Assembly: GCF_001422885.1 (NCBI RefSeq)
Contig: NZ_LMMZ01000034.1
Location: forward strand, 251,055-315,054
DNA from: Methylobacterium sp. Leaf104
GTDB lineage: Bacteria; Pseudomonadota; Alphaproteobacteria; Rhizobiales; Beijerinckiaceae
DNA: 64,000 nucleotides
Reading direction: 5' to 3'
Made by a program: the position numbers and the translations under genes. This document shows positions 1 to 10,065 of the stretch, piece after piece. The notes beneath the pieces were generated by a model. That model was given only the letters and a program-made list of their open reading frames with translations, did no database searches and was not told the origin of the DNA. How positions within the stretch are numbered: the stretch's first letter is position 1; each line of letters opens with the position of its first letter.

Positions 1-112
1 CGTAGCCCTGGCGCTTCAGGAGCCCGGCCACGACGGAGGAATCGACGCCGCCCGACATGGCGACGACGACGCGCGTCTCGTGCGGAGCCTTGGGAAGATC
101 GAGGGAATTCAT
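1..112 (-). CDS. mnmA: tRNA-specific 2-thiouridylase MnmA, N-terminal part (runs off the window)
   Basis: Only the first 37 codons are inside the window. They encode a short leader followed by the ATP-pyrophosphatase P-loop SGGVDSS, preceded by VVVAM and followed by VVAGLLKRQGY, which is the characteristic start of MnmA. The enzyme thiolates U34 of Lys, Glu and Gln tRNAs in the cytoplasm, using sulfur relayed from cysteine desulfurase. The ATG lies at 110-112 on the minus strand, divergent from the flagellar block. The 275 bases up to fliK must hold both promoters, but I could not assign boxes there. Other PP-loop ATPases share SGGVDSS, but this surrounding context fits MnmA best. Confidence 0.85.
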   Translation of the reverse strand, partial: MNSLDLPKAPHETRVVVAMSGGVDSSVVAGLLKRQGY

Positions 113-387
113 CGCGCCAGGGTTTGCCGGAAGGGACCGGTCCGGCCCCGCGCGTGAGTCTATAGCGATCCTGGCCCGGGAGTTCCAGGGAGGCCGCGAT
201 GGCGGGTGCGCGCCCGCGCACGGCGTCCGGCTCCGGGCGGAAGCTGCCGGCCCCCCGGCAGGATTTGCCCGGCCGTGCCGGAGCAGGACATCACCTCTTG
301 GAAAAAATCGCGTCCCGTCAAGAGCTTGCGCTCGAAGCCGGCTGGCCTGCGCCTTGCTCGGTCCAGATCCGTAGAGGATTGTCGCCC

Positions 388-1761
388 ATGGCTGTGTCGT
401 CGATCGATTGGAACTCCCCGGCCCGGCGCCCGGTCACGCCCGGCGTGGTTCCCTCGCGCGGGTCGGCGACCTTCAGTCTCGACGTGCCCGCGCCCGAACC
501 TCGTCCGCTTGCGTCCGAGGCCCGTGCCCGGGACGACCGCGCGGCGGCCGCGGATCGGAACGAGCGGATCGCATCCGACCGTGCCGCCGACGCGGCGGCC
601 AATCGCGAGGCCGCACAGGCCCGCGACACCGCGAAGGCCGCCGCGGCGGCGCGTTCCACCAAGGCGGAGGAGACCCGCGCCCCGGTGCCGCCCCGCCCCC
701 GCCCCACCGGCGCGCAGGCCAGAAGCGACACGGATTCGCCGCGTCCGGCGGCATCGAACGAAGCACCGGCGGCGCGTCCCGACACGAAGGTCCCGCCCGG
801 GGCGCCCGCGAGCCGGGACCCGGCCGCGCCCGCCCCGGACGACGCATCGCCCCCGAAGGCGGCGACCGGCGAGACGGCTGCGGCCGACACTTCCGAGGAC
901 ACGGAACTGGCCACGCAGGCCGGTCCCGCGGCGCCGATCGTCCCCTTGCCGATCGCCCCTCCGCCGAGTGCCGCGGCTCAGGCCGCGCAATCGGCCGCGT
1001 CGGCCGGATCGGGCGAGGCGGTCCCGGCGCAGGATCCAGCCGGTCCCGCCGCCCCGGTGGTGGCCGCGGGTGCGGAGGTGGCCGGCACGGCGGCTCCGGT
1101 CCCGCAGGGGTTGAAGGTCCACGCGCCGGCCGGCCGTGGCGAGGGCTCCGAGGGCGGCGAACCGGGCAACGGCAAGCCGCAGGGTGAGTTCGCCGCCAGC
1201 CTCGCGCCGGCCGTGGAGGGCGCCGCCCGCACCGATCTGGCGCCCGCCGCCACGGCGGCGCCGGCGCCGGCGCACGCCAAGGCCACCGAGGCGTCCGCGC
1301 CCGGCGTGCCGGCCGCCCCGGCCCAGCCGCCGGTGCCCCTCGGCGCCGTGCCGATGACCATCGGCCTGCGCTCCCTCGCGGGCAGCAACCAGTTCGAGAT
1401 CCGCCTCGATCCGAAGGATCTCGGGCGCATCGACGTCAATCTCGACATCGACAAGGAGACCGGTGCCGTCCAGGCCCGGCTCGTGGTCGACCGGCCCGAG
1501 ACCCTGGCCCTGCTCCAGCGCGATGCCAGTAATCTCCAGCAGGCCCTGGCGCAGGCCGGCCTGAATCCCGGAGAGGGCAGCATCAACCTGTCCCTTCGCG
1601 GAGACGGCCAGCAAGACGGCCGCTCCAACGGTTCCGGGGGCGACGGGCAGCAATCCGACACGGGCCGGAGCGCGCGCGCCGACAACCCCGACCCGACCCC
1701 CATCGCCGCCGTTCCGATGCGCCGCTACGGCGCCCTCTCCGGCATCGACATCCGCATCTGA
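388..1761 (+). CDS. fliK: flagellar hook-length control protein FliK
   Basis: The long N-terminal half is a low-complexity Ala/Pro-rich stretch typical of the FliK ruler region. The last 130 or so residues form the conserved Flg_hook domain (GLRSLAGSNQFEIRLDPKDL, then VDRPETLALL and LQQALAQAGL). FliK is exported, measures hook length and switches export specificity from hook to filament. I place the start at the ATG at 388, preceded by an AGAGGA-type ribosome site (373-378), giving 457 residues. An in-frame ATG at 199 would add 63 residues that do not resemble the family. flgD begins 12 bases after the stop, so the two are probably co-transcribed. Confidence 0.85.
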   Translation: MAVSSIDWNSPARRPVTPGVVPSRGSATFSLDVPAPEPRPLASEARARDDRAAAADRNERIASDRAADAAANREAAQARDTAKAAAAARSTKAEETRAPVPPRPRPTGAQARSDTDSPRPAASNEAPAARPDTKVPPGAPASRDPAAPAPDDASPPKAATGETAAADTSEDTELATQAGPAAPIVPLPIAPPPSAAAQAAQSAASAGSGEAVPAQDPAGPAAPVVAAGAEVAGTAAPVPQGLKVHAPAGRGEGSEGGEPGNGKPQGEFAASLAPAVEGAARTDLAPAATAAPAPAHAKATEASAPGVPAAPAQPPVPLGAVPMTIGLRSLAGSNQFEIRLDPKDLGRIDVNLDIDKETGAVQARLVVDRPETLALLQRDASNLQQALAQAGLNPGEGSINLSLRGDGQQDGRSNGSGGDGQQSDTGRSARADNPDPTPIAAVPMRRYGALSGIDIRI

Positions 1762-1772
1762 GGAATCCGAAC

Positions 1773-2447
1773 ATGGCTTCAGGCATCACCGGCGCCGCGA
1801 GTTCGACCGGGTCGAGCGGCACGACCAAGACCTCCCAGCAGGAACTCGCCGGGAACTTCACCCAGTTCCTGACGCTGCTGACGACGCAGCTCAAGAATCA
1901 GAACCCCCTCGATCCCATGGACACCAACCAGTTCACCCAGCAGCTGGTGCAGTATGCCGGCGTGGAGCAGCAGCTGAAGTCGAACGACCGGCTCGATTCG
2001 ATCCTGAGCAACGCCAAGTCGTCCAGCGCCGCCTCGGCCACGGGCTTCATCGGTCAGCAGATCACGGCGAACGGCACGACGACCGCCCTCAAGGACGGTG
2101 CCGCCTCCTGGACCCTGACCCCGGCACGGGCGGCCAAGCAGGCGACGATGACGATCAGCGACGCCAAGGGCAACGTGGTGGCGACGCAGACCAAGGCGCT
2201 CACGGCCGAGGCCCAGAGCTTCACCTGGGACGGCCGCACCTCCAGCGGCTTCACCGCGCCTAACGGCACCTACGCGATCAAGGTCGACGCGGTGGACGCC
2301 ACCGGCGCCAAGATCAAGGTCGACACCAAGGTGAGCGGCACGGTCGACAGCGTCGATCTCAGCGGCTCGGAACCGGTGCTGCTGGTGGGCAAGTCGCGGG
2401 TTCCGGTCTCGACCGTGCAGGACATCGGCGCGGGGTTGTCCACATGA
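1773..2447 (+). CDS. flgD: flagellar hook capping / basal-body rod modification protein FlgD
   Basis: This 224-residue protein carries the N-terminal FlgD signature (FTQFLTLLTTQLKNQNPLDP, then TNQFTQQLVQYAGVEQQLK). A C-terminal FlgD Ig-like/FLG segment follows, with the TWDGRTSSG and PNGTYAIKVDA motifs. FlgD forms the scaffold cap that allows FlgE hook subunits to polymerise and is discarded when the hook is finished. It follows fliK closely, consistent with a hook-assembly unit. Length and domain order are normal. Confidence 0.92.
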   Translation: MASGITGAASSTGSSGTTKTSQQELAGNFTQFLTLLTTQLKNQNPLDPMDTNQFTQQLVQYAGVEQQLKSNDRLDSILSNAKSSSAASATGFIGQQITANGTTTALKDGAASWTLTPARAAKQATMTISDAKGNVVATQTKALTAEAQSFTWDGRTSSGFTAPNGTYAIKVDAVDATGAKIKVDTKVSGTVDSVDLSGSEPVLLVGKSRVPVSTVQDIGAGLST

Positions 2448-2548
2448 CCAGCGGGGCGAATCCAATGCGATCGATCCGCTTCAAGATATCTTAAGTGGGT
2501 ACAAGTAGCTTCCAATCTCGACAGGTCAGTCGAGTTGTAGAGCGTATC

Positions 2549-2824
2549 ATGACCGAACCAAGCCGCCCGAGAGTGAAGTATGTTATCGGGCCTGATGGAA
2601 GTCCGTTAACCATTGCGGATCTTCCACCGACCACCACCCGTCGATGGGTCATCCGCCGCAAGGCCGAGGTGGTCGCCGCCGTCAGGGGCGGTCTCCTCAG
2701 CCTCGAGGAGGCCTGCCAGCGCTACACCCTCACCACTGAGGAGTTCCTGAGCTGGCAGTTCTCCATCGATCAGCACGGTCTGGCCGGGCTGCGCACCACG
2801 CGCATCCAGCACTACCGCCACTGA
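2549..2824 (+). CDS. sciP: SciP-like CtrA inhibitor (DUF1153 family)
   Basis: The 91-residue product matches the DUF1153/SciP family: RPRVKYVIGPDGSPLTIADL, a central TTTRRWVIRRKAEVV helix-turn-helix region and a C-terminal LSWQFSIDQHGLAGLRTTR. In Caulobacter crescentus SciP binds CtrA and blocks activation of CtrA-dependent promoters, many of them flagellar. The ATG at 2549 gives the canonical family N-terminus. An upstream GTG frame from 2495 adds 18 residues with no family support. Its location inside the flagellar block, directly before fliF, agrees with a role in flagellar and cell-cycle regulation. The family call is from sequence; the regulatory role here is inferred. Confidence 0.85.
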   Translation: MTEPSRPRVKYVIGPDGSPLTIADLPPTTTRRWVIRRKAEVVAAVRGGLLSLEEACQRYTLTTEEFLSWQFSIDQHGLAGLRTTRIQHYRH

Positions 2825-2961
2825 GCCGGAAGACGGCCGGGCTCAGCGCCCGACCCCGTCCCAGCCCCTCCGAACCCGGAAGCCGCGTCCCCTCACCCGG
2901 GCGCGGCTTTCGCGTTTCCGGGGGGCGTTCATGTCCGCGCGCCCCACTTCGTTCACGATTG

Positions 2962-2976
2962 TTAACCCGGCGCTAA
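2962..2976 (+). promoter_or_regulatory. candidate CtrA-binding box upstream of fliF
   Basis: The bases TTAA-cccggcg-CTAA match the alphaproteobacterial CtrA consensus TTAA-N7-TTAA at seven of eight fixed positions and are followed by CC. The box lies about 60 bases before the fliF start, in a genome where TTAA is scarce. sciP, a CtrA antagonist, is the gene immediately upstream. No binding data are available. Confidence 0.45.
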
Positions 2977-3037
2977 CCACGGCCCAGGCAAATTTTGCCG
3001 AGCGGGTGCCGGCAGTCCGGCGCCGCGTCTCGGGTGG

Positions 3038-4660
3038 GTGCGTCGCGTCGTGAAACCGGTCCTCGACCTCGTGACAAAGTTGGGCCCGGCGCGCCTCGCC
3101 GCCATGGCCGCCGTCACGATGACGCTGATCGGCTTCTTCGCCTTCGTCATCCTGCGGGTCTCGAAGCCCGACATGGGCGTGCTCTTCGCCGACCTGTCGA
3201 TGTCCGATTCCTCGGCGGTGATCCGCGACCTCGACGCGCGCGGAATCAAGTACGAGACCAAGGGCGACGCGGGCCAGACCATCCTCGCGCCGCGGGCCGA
3301 CCTGCCGCGCCTGCGCATGGACCTCGCCGGCAAGGGCCTGCCGAGCGCCGCCGGCGTCGGCTACGAGATCTTCGACAAGGGCGACGCCTTCTCGTCGACC
3401 AACTTCGTCCAGAACGTGAACCACCTGCGCGCCCTCGAGGGCGAGCTGTCCCGCTCGATCCGCGCCATCGGCCGGGTCCAGGCGGCCCGGGTCCACCTCG
3501 TGATCCCCGAGCGGCGCCTGTTCGAGCGCGACCGCGAGACGCCGAGCGCCGCCATCGTCCTGAAGCTGATGGGCGACCTCGACCCCTCCCAGGTCCGAGC
3601 CATCCGCCACCTCGCGGCCTCAGCCGTCGAGGGCCTGAAGCCGGAGCGGGTCTCCATCGTCGACGAGCGCGGCCGCCTGCTGGCCGATGGCGCCCGCGGC
3701 GCCGAGTCCGAGACCGGGGCCGGCATGGAGGAGAAGCAGGTCGGCATCGAGCGCCGCCTGCGCGCGCAGATCGAGGAGATCGTCGCCGGCATCGTCGGTG
3801 CCGGGCGCGCCCGCATCCAGGTCAGTGCGGAGCTCGACCTCAACCGGATCGAGAGCCGGTCGGAGAGCTTCGACCCCGAGAGCCGGGTGGTGCGCTCGAC
3901 CCAGACCCGCAGCGAGAATTCCCTCACGGGCGGCGCCGAGGGCGCGGTCAGCGTCGGCAACGAGCTTCCGGGCGCCAATCAGCCCGGCCAGGCGCCGGCG
4001 CAGAAGGATTCCACGAACAAGAACGAGGAGACCACGAACTACGAGATCTCCCGGGTGACGAAGACCGAGGTCGCCGAGGGCGGTCGGGTCAAGCGGCTCT
4101 CGGTGGCGGTGGTGGTCGATGGCGCCTACGTGCCCGGCCCGGACGGCAAGCCCGTCTACCAGCCGCGCCCGGCGGCCGAGGTCGACCGCATCGCCGCCCT
4201 GGTGCGCTCGGCCATCGGCTTCGACAAGGCGCGCGGCGATCAGGTCGAGGTGGTGAACCTGCGCTTCGCCGAGACGCCGGCACCGGCCGAGTTCGCCGAG
4301 CCGTCGCTGGTCCAGTCGCTGCTGGCCCCCTCGAAGGAGGAGGTCATGCGGATCGTCGAACTCGGCGTCCTGACGATGCTGACCCTGATCGTCCTGATGG
4401 CGGTGGTGCGCCCGCTCCTGAAGAAGGTCCTGGCCTCGGAGCCGATCCAGATCGCCCTCCTCTCCGAGGGCGCCGGCGCCCTGGCCGCCGGCGGCGAGGC
4501 CCTGATGGCCCCGCCCGACAACCCGACCGCGCGCCTCGTCGATTTCGCCCAGCTCAACGGCAAGGTCCAGGCCGAGACCGTTCAGCGGGTGGTCGACATG
4601 GTCCGCGCCAGCCCGAGCGAGACCGTGGAAGTGCTCCGCAACTGGATTCACGAGAACTGA
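3038..4660 (+). CDS. fliF: flagellar MS-ring protein FliF
   Basis: FliF forms the inner-membrane MS ring on which the export gate and C ring assemble. The 540-residue protein has an N-terminal membrane helix (about 22-42), the YscJ/FliF-type ring domains (FADLSMSDSSAVIRDLD; FDKGDAFSSTNFVQNVN; RAIGRVQAARVHLVIPER) and a second hydrophobic helix near 445-465. A cytoplasmic tail that should bind FliG follows. The start used is a GTG at 3038; another GTG at 3050 is in frame and cannot be excluded because neither has a strong ribosome site. It is transcribed with fliG, 42 bases downstream. Confidence 0.93.
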   Translation: MRRVVKPVLDLVTKLGPARLAAMAAVTMTLIGFFAFVILRVSKPDMGVLFADLSMSDSSAVIRDLDARGIKYETKGDAGQTILAPRADLPRLRMDLAGKGLPSAAGVGYEIFDKGDAFSSTNFVQNVNHLRALEGELSRSIRAIGRVQAARVHLVIPERRLFERDRETPSAAIVLKLMGDLDPSQVRAIRHLAASAVEGLKPERVSIVDERGRLLADGARGAESETGAGMEEKQVGIERRLRAQIEEIVAGIVGAGRARIQVSAELDLNRIESRSESFDPESRVVRSTQTRSENSLTGGAEGAVSVGNELPGANQPGQAPAQKDSTNKNEETTNYEISRVTKTEVAEGGRVKRLSVAVVVDGAYVPGPDGKPVYQPRPAAEVDRIAALVRSAIGFDKARGDQVEVVNLRFAETPAPAEFAEPSLVQSLLAPSKEEVMRIVELGVLTMLTLIVLMAVVRPLLKKVLASEPIQIALLSEGAGALAAGGEALMAPPDNPTARLVDFAQLNGKVQAETVQRVVDMVRASPSETVEVLRNWIHEN

Positions 4661-4702
4661 TGCGCGCCCTCTCCCCCGCACCGACCAAGAGGCGTTGAGA
4701 CC

Positions 4703-5755
4703 ATGTCCTCGGGATTGAACATCCAGGCGGAACTCGCCAAGGGCAGCAACGGTGCTTTCGGCGCCATGACGGGCGCCCAGCGCGCCGCCGCGCTCCTCCT
4801 GCTCCTCGGCGAGAGCGAGGGCGCGCCGATCTGGCAGATGCTCGACGAGGACGAGGTCAAGCTCGTCTCGCACGCCATGGTGCAGCTCGGCTCGCTGGAA
4901 GCCGAGACGGTCGAGAAGCTGATCGTCGACTTCGTCTCCCGCCTCTCCTCCGGCGGCGGCATCACCTCGAATTTCGAGCGGACGGAATCCCTGCTCCTCA
5001 AGATCTTCCCGACCGACCAGGTCTCCTCGATCATGGCCGAGATCAAGGGCGCCTCGGGCAAGCGCGTCTGGGCGAGCCTGACCCAGATCGATCCCGAGAT
5101 CCTGGCCTCGTTCCTGCGCAACGAATACCCGCAGACGGTGGCGGTGGTGCTCTCGAAGGTGCGCTCCGACTACGCCGCCAAGGTGCTGACCATCCTGCCC
5201 GAGGAGTTCGCCATCGACGTGCTGAACCGGATGCTGCGGATGGAGACGGTGCAGAAGGAGGCCCTGCGCCACATCGAGGAGACCCTGCGCGTCGAGTTCG
5301 TCTCCACCATCGCCCAGACCACCCGGCGCGACGCGCACGAGCTCATGGCGGACGTCTTCAACGCCTTCGACCGGCAGACGGAAGGCCGCTTCCTCACGGC
5401 CCTCGACCAGGCCAATCGCGGTTCGGCCAAGAAGATCCGCCAGCTGATGTTCACCTTCGAGGACTTGTTGAAGCTCGATGCCGGCAGCGTCCAGACCCTG
5501 CTGCGCAAGGTCGACAACGAGACCCTGTGCCGGGCCCTCAAGGGCGCCGACGAGCGGGTGCGCAACTTCTTCCTGAAGAACATGTCCACCCGGGCGGCCA
5601 AGAACATCACCGACGAGATGGGCTCCCTCGGGCCGATCCGCCTCAAGGACGTCGATGAGGCTCAGGCCAAGATGACCGAGCTCGCCAAGGAGCTGGCCGA
5701 GAAGGGCGAGATCATGATCGCCAAGTCGAGCGGCGAGGAGGAGCTGGTCTATTGA
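4703..5755 (+). CDS. fliG: flagellar motor switch protein FliG
   Basis: FliG couples the stator to the rotor and sits between FliF and FliM/FliN. The 350-residue protein shows the three FliG domains: N-terminal (AQRAAALLLLLGE), middle (ASFLRNEYPQTVAVVLSKV, where the usual EHPQ motif is EYPQ) and C-terminal (IRQLMFTFEDLLKLD, followed by LCRALKGADERVRNFFLKNM). The C-terminal charged residues that contact the stator are present. The stop codon overlaps the start of fliH, which argues for translational coupling. Confidence 0.95.
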   Translation: MSSGLNIQAELAKGSNGAFGAMTGAQRAAALLLLLGESEGAPIWQMLDEDEVKLVSHAMVQLGSLEAETVEKLIVDFVSRLSSGGGITSNFERTESLLLKIFPTDQVSSIMAEIKGASGKRVWASLTQIDPEILASFLRNEYPQTVAVVLSKVRSDYAAKVLTILPEEFAIDVLNRMLRMETVQKEALRHIEETLRVEFVSTIAQTTRRDAHELMADVFNAFDRQTEGRFLTALDQANRGSAKKIRQLMFTFEDLLKLDAGSVQTLLRKVDNETLCRALKGADERVRNFFLKNMSTRAAKNITDEMGSLGPIRLKDVDEAQAKMTELAKELAEKGEIMIAKSSGEEELVY

Positions 5756-6351
5756 ACGCGCGCCGCTTCCTCTTCGACACCGACTTCCGGCCGAGGCCGG
5801 ACAACCCCGCCACCGTCAAGGAGGCCGCGGCCCTCGCCGAGACCGTCGCGCGCGCCGAGGCCGAGGGCTACGCCCGCGGCCTGCGCGAGGGCCAGGTCAT
5901 GGCCGAGCAGCAGATCCAGGCGCGCCTCTCGGACGCCCTCACCCGGCTCGGCCTCGCGGCGGCCGGTCTGATCGGGCAGTCGGACGCGCGCGACCAGGCG
6001 CGGGAGGACGAGGCGCTCGACTTCGCCATCCTGCTCGCCCGCAAGGTCGCGGGCGAGGCCCTCGACGCCCAGCCCCTGGCGGCGATCGGCGACGCCGCGC
6101 GCGCCGCACTCCAGCACCTGCGCGGCGTGCCCCACCTCGTCGTGCGGGTGCACGAGAGCCTCGTCGACGATTCCGAGGCTCTGGTGAAGCGTCTCGCCCG
6201 CGAACGGGGCTTCGAGGGGCGCCTCGTGGTGCTCGGCGAACCCGATCTCGCCCCCGGCGACGCCCGCATGGAATGGGCCGATGGCGGCGTCGTCCGGGAC
6301 CGGGCCCAGATCGAGGCCGCCGTGCTCGCCGCCCTCGGAATTCCCGCCTGA
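5752..6351 (+). CDS. fliH: flagellar export apparatus regulator FliH-like protein
   Basis: The 199-residue product sits in the fliH position between fliG and fliN. It has the FliH layout: a short N-terminal basic/aromatic motif (RRFLFDTDF), an Ala/Glu-rich helical middle and a C-terminal domain with LLARKVAGEALDA and VRVHESLVDDSEALV. FliH binds and restrains the export ATPase FliI and links it to the C ring. The only start consistent with the reading frame is a TTG at 5752, whose last two bases are the first two of the fliG TGA stop. Sequence conservation in FliH is weak, so position is part of the evidence. Confidence 0.78.
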   Translation: MNARRFLFDTDFRPRPDNPATVKEAAALAETVARAEAEGYARGLREGQVMAEQQIQARLSDALTRLGLAAAGLIGQSDARDQAREDEALDFAILLARKVAGEALDAQPLAAIGDAARAALQHLRGVPHLVVRVHESLVDDSEALVKRLARERGFEGRLVVLGEPDLAPGDARMEWADGGVVRDRAQIEAAVLAALGIPA

Positions 6352-6403
6352 CGCCCCCGCCCGACGCCTCTGCCCGACCCGATCTCCGCTCCGGAAAACC
6401 CCT

Positions 6404-6748
6404 ATGTCCGACGATTTCAGCCTGCCCCAGCTCAACGGCGGCGACGCCTCTTTCGACGGCCTCGGCACCGAGTCGATTCGCGAGACGCCGACCACGCCGA
6501 AGAGCGCCGCCGACCTGGAGCAGGTCTTCGACGTGCCGGTGGTGGTCTCGGCGGTGCTCGGCTCCTCGCGCATGCCGATCGGCGACCTGCTCCGGCTCCA
6601 GCCCGGCGCAGTGCTGGAACTCGACCGCAAGGTCGGCGAGGCCATCGACATCTTCGTGAACAACCGCCTCGTGGCGCGCGGCGAGGTGGTGCTGGTCGAG
6701 GACCGCCTCGGGGTCACGATGACCGAGATCATCAAGAGCGACCACTGA
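6404..6748 (+). CDS. fliN: flagellar motor switch protein FliN
   Basis: The 114-residue protein has a variable 40-residue leader and a C-terminal SpoA/FliN domain (DVPVVVSAVLGSSRMPIGDL, LQPGAVLELDRKVGEAIDI, NNRLVARGEVVLVEDRLGV). FliN builds the lower C ring and binds FliH during export. The ATG at 6404 is chosen because the domain starts soon after it; a longer frame from 6281 overlaps fliH and is unsupported. No fliM appears in the window, so that gene must lie elsewhere. Confidence 0.92.
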   Translation: MSDDFSLPQLNGGDASFDGLGTESIRETPTTPKSAADLEQVFDVPVVVSAVLGSSRMPIGDLLRLQPGAVLELDRKVGEAIDIFVNNRLVARGEVVLVEDRLGVTMTEIIKSDH

Positions 6749-6813
6749 CACTCCCCGCCCTTCCGGCCGCCGCGCTTCTCGCGCGAAGCCACACCTGACG
6801 GAGATTCCGGGCC

Positions 6814-8181
<1,368 letters not shown>

Positions 8182-8214
8182 CCGCCGGGCTGCCCCGCGC
8201 CCCGGGGTGCAGGC

Positions 8215-8493
8215 CTACGAGGCGCCGTGGACGCGCTCGCCGGCCATCTGGACCGCGTGGGCGCGCTCCAGCTTCTCCAGCGCGTGGAAGCGGGCGATGT
8301 CGGCCTCCACGTCGCGGATCGTCTCCTCCACGAGGTGCTGCTGCAGGGCGCTGCGCGGGTCGTTCGGCTCGAGGCCGTCCCGCGCCTGAAGCCGCTCCAC
8401 CGCCTGCTTGACGACGCCGTAGACCGCTTCCCGCTCGGTGCGGGACATGGTGGGATTGACCGCGCGGGCGATGAGATCGGTGAATTCGGACAT
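8215..8493 (-). CDS. hypothetical protein, 92 residues
   Basis: This is a small, mostly helical, charged protein (MSEFTDLIARAVNPTMSRTE at the start; many Arg/Glu) with no signal peptide or membrane segment. I do not recognise a family. It lies 35 bases downstream of the polysaccharide co-polymerase gene on the same strand, so the two may form an operon. The ATG at 8493 is chosen; a frame reaching 8592 would overlap the neighbour. It converges with flbD. Confidence 0.55.
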   Translation of the reverse strand: MSEFTDLIARAVNPTMSRTEREAVYGVVKQAVERLQARDGLEPNDPRSALQQHLVEETIRDVEADIARFHALEKLERAHAVQMAGERVHGAS

Positions 8494-8528
8494 GCGGCGG
8501 TGCGGGGCGGATCGATGCTCGGGACGGG

Positions 8529-9842
8529 CTAGAGGCGCTGGTCGTTGACGCCGGCGATGATCAGGGCGATCGAGCTCCAGACGACCAGGCATCCGAAGAA
8601 AACGACCATGATGCTGTAGCCGCGCTGTGGGAAGATCGAATCGTCCGGCAGGGCCGGGTCCACGAAGGTCGCGAGGTAGATCTGCTGCTTGTTCGCCGCG
8701 ATGCGGGCGCGGTCGACCATCAGGTTCGCCGATTCGTTGAGCTTGGTGGCGATGGTGCGCTCGACCTGGAGGCTCTCGTATTCCAGCAGCGCGCGGGTCA
8801 TGTTGGTGGCGGAATCTGCCCCCGACAGGCCATCGGTGGTCAGCTGGCCCGTGAGTTTCTGGATCTGCTGATCCAGGGCCGCGACGGTCGAGGCCAGGTT
8901 CTGGATGCTGCGCGACTTCTCGTCGAGGCTCGATCCGCGCAGGACCGCGAGGTCGGATTCAGCCTTCAGGCGGTCCTTCCGCAAACCGGCGATCGTCGTG
9001 AGGGTGGATTCCGCGGCCTTGGCCGGGTCGATGATGCCCCAGCGGTTGCGGAAGACCTGCAGCGCCAGGTGGGCGTTGCGCAGGCGCTCCTGCGCCTTGG
9101 CCGCCTCGGCCTCGGCGTGCTTGACCATATCGGCCTGCGCCCGCCGCGAGATCTCGTTGATCAGCGCCTCGCTGCGTTCGACGATCGCGCGGTTGATGGT
9201 CAGGGCGTCCTGGGGTGTGAAGGCGCGGACGCTGAGGGTGATGATGCCCGAGAGCACTTCGATCCGCGTGCCGACATGCTTGTTCCAGTACTTGACCAGC
9301 TCCTCCATGGGCTCGCCGACGCGGTAGCGCGTCCAGAAGTCGGCTTCCGGTCGCGAGAACATCTTCGAGACCTGCAGGCGCTCCTCCATCGTGGCGACGA
9401 TCGCCCGGCTCTCGACGAAGTCGCGGATGATGAAGCTGTCCTGGCTGTTGTGCTTCATGATCAGGTCGGAGAACTGCCCGCCCGAGCTTTCCTCCATCGG
9501 CTCGACGTTGCCGCGGACGGCGAATTGCGAGATCGCCACGTACTGATCGGCGGCGAAGGCGTAGAAGTAGATCCCCGCGAGGGCGGTCGGCAGCAGCACG
9601 AAGAGGCCGAACTGTCGCACCAGGCTCTTGATCAGGTTCTTCGGCTGGCTCGACGGCGGCCGGATCCCGGGCAGCTGGCGCCAGTCCAGCCGCTCCTGCG
9701 CCCGGCGCAGGAGCGCGGGGACGCGGCTCCGCGAGACCGGGTCGACGGTTTCGGCATTGCGCCGCAGATCGGGCAGCGAGCGCAGGGCGACGTCGATCAC
9801 CCCCCGCACGCGATCCTTCTGCTTGACCTCCTCGGCACTCAT
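8529..9842 (-). CDS. polysaccharide co-polymerase / capsule export inner-membrane protein (KpsE/Wzz-like)
   Basis: The 437-residue protein has a cytosolic N-terminus of about 80 residues, a membrane helix (FGLFVLLPTALAGIYFYAFA), a long periplasmic region with coiled-coil heptads (QADMVKHAEAEAAKAQERLR onward) and a C-terminal helix (SIMVVFFGCLVVWSSIALII). That layout is diagnostic of Wzz/KpsE/CtrB co-polymerases, which act in capsule or exopolysaccharide chain-length control and export. The start chosen is ATG 9842; a GTG seven codons upstream (9863) is possible. No ABC transporter or outer-membrane exporter gene is adjacent, so the substrate is unknown. Confidence 0.75.
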   Translation of the reverse strand: MSAEEVKQKDRVRGVIDVALRSLPDLRRNAETVDPVSRSRVPALLRRAQERLDWRQLPGIRPPSSQPKNLIKSLVRQFGLFVLLPTALAGIYFYAFAADQYVAISQFAVRGNVEPMEESSGGQFSDLIMKHNSQDSFIIRDFVESRAIVATMEERLQVSKMFSRPEADFWTRYRVGEPMEELVKYWNKHVGTRIEVLSGIITLSVRAFTPQDALTINRAIVERSEALINEISRRAQADMVKHAEAEAAKAQERLRNAHLALQVFRNRWGIIDPAKAAESTLTTIAGLRKDRLKAESDLAVLRGSSLDEKSRSIQNLASTVAALDQQIQKLTGQLTTDGLSGADSATNMTRALLEYESLQVERTIATKLNESANLMVDRARIAANKQQIYLATFVDPALPDDSIFPQRGYSIMVVFFGCLVVWSSIALIIAGVNDQRL

Positions 9843-10065
9843 CAATTCAGGTTCCCGAGACACGGCTCGATCAGGGCAGGCTGAGGAATCACCGTCAGGG
9901 ACGGCGAGTCTGCACGGGGTTGAGGACGATGCATATGGTCACGCCTGCGGAGCCCCCGCGCCGCCCTCGTGTTGAGCGGAGGACTCCTTCGTTTTTCGGC
10001 CCTTTTTAAGGCGCTTCGCCGGGGCGCCGCGTCACGCGGCGGCGGCAGGGAACATCGGTGACGGC

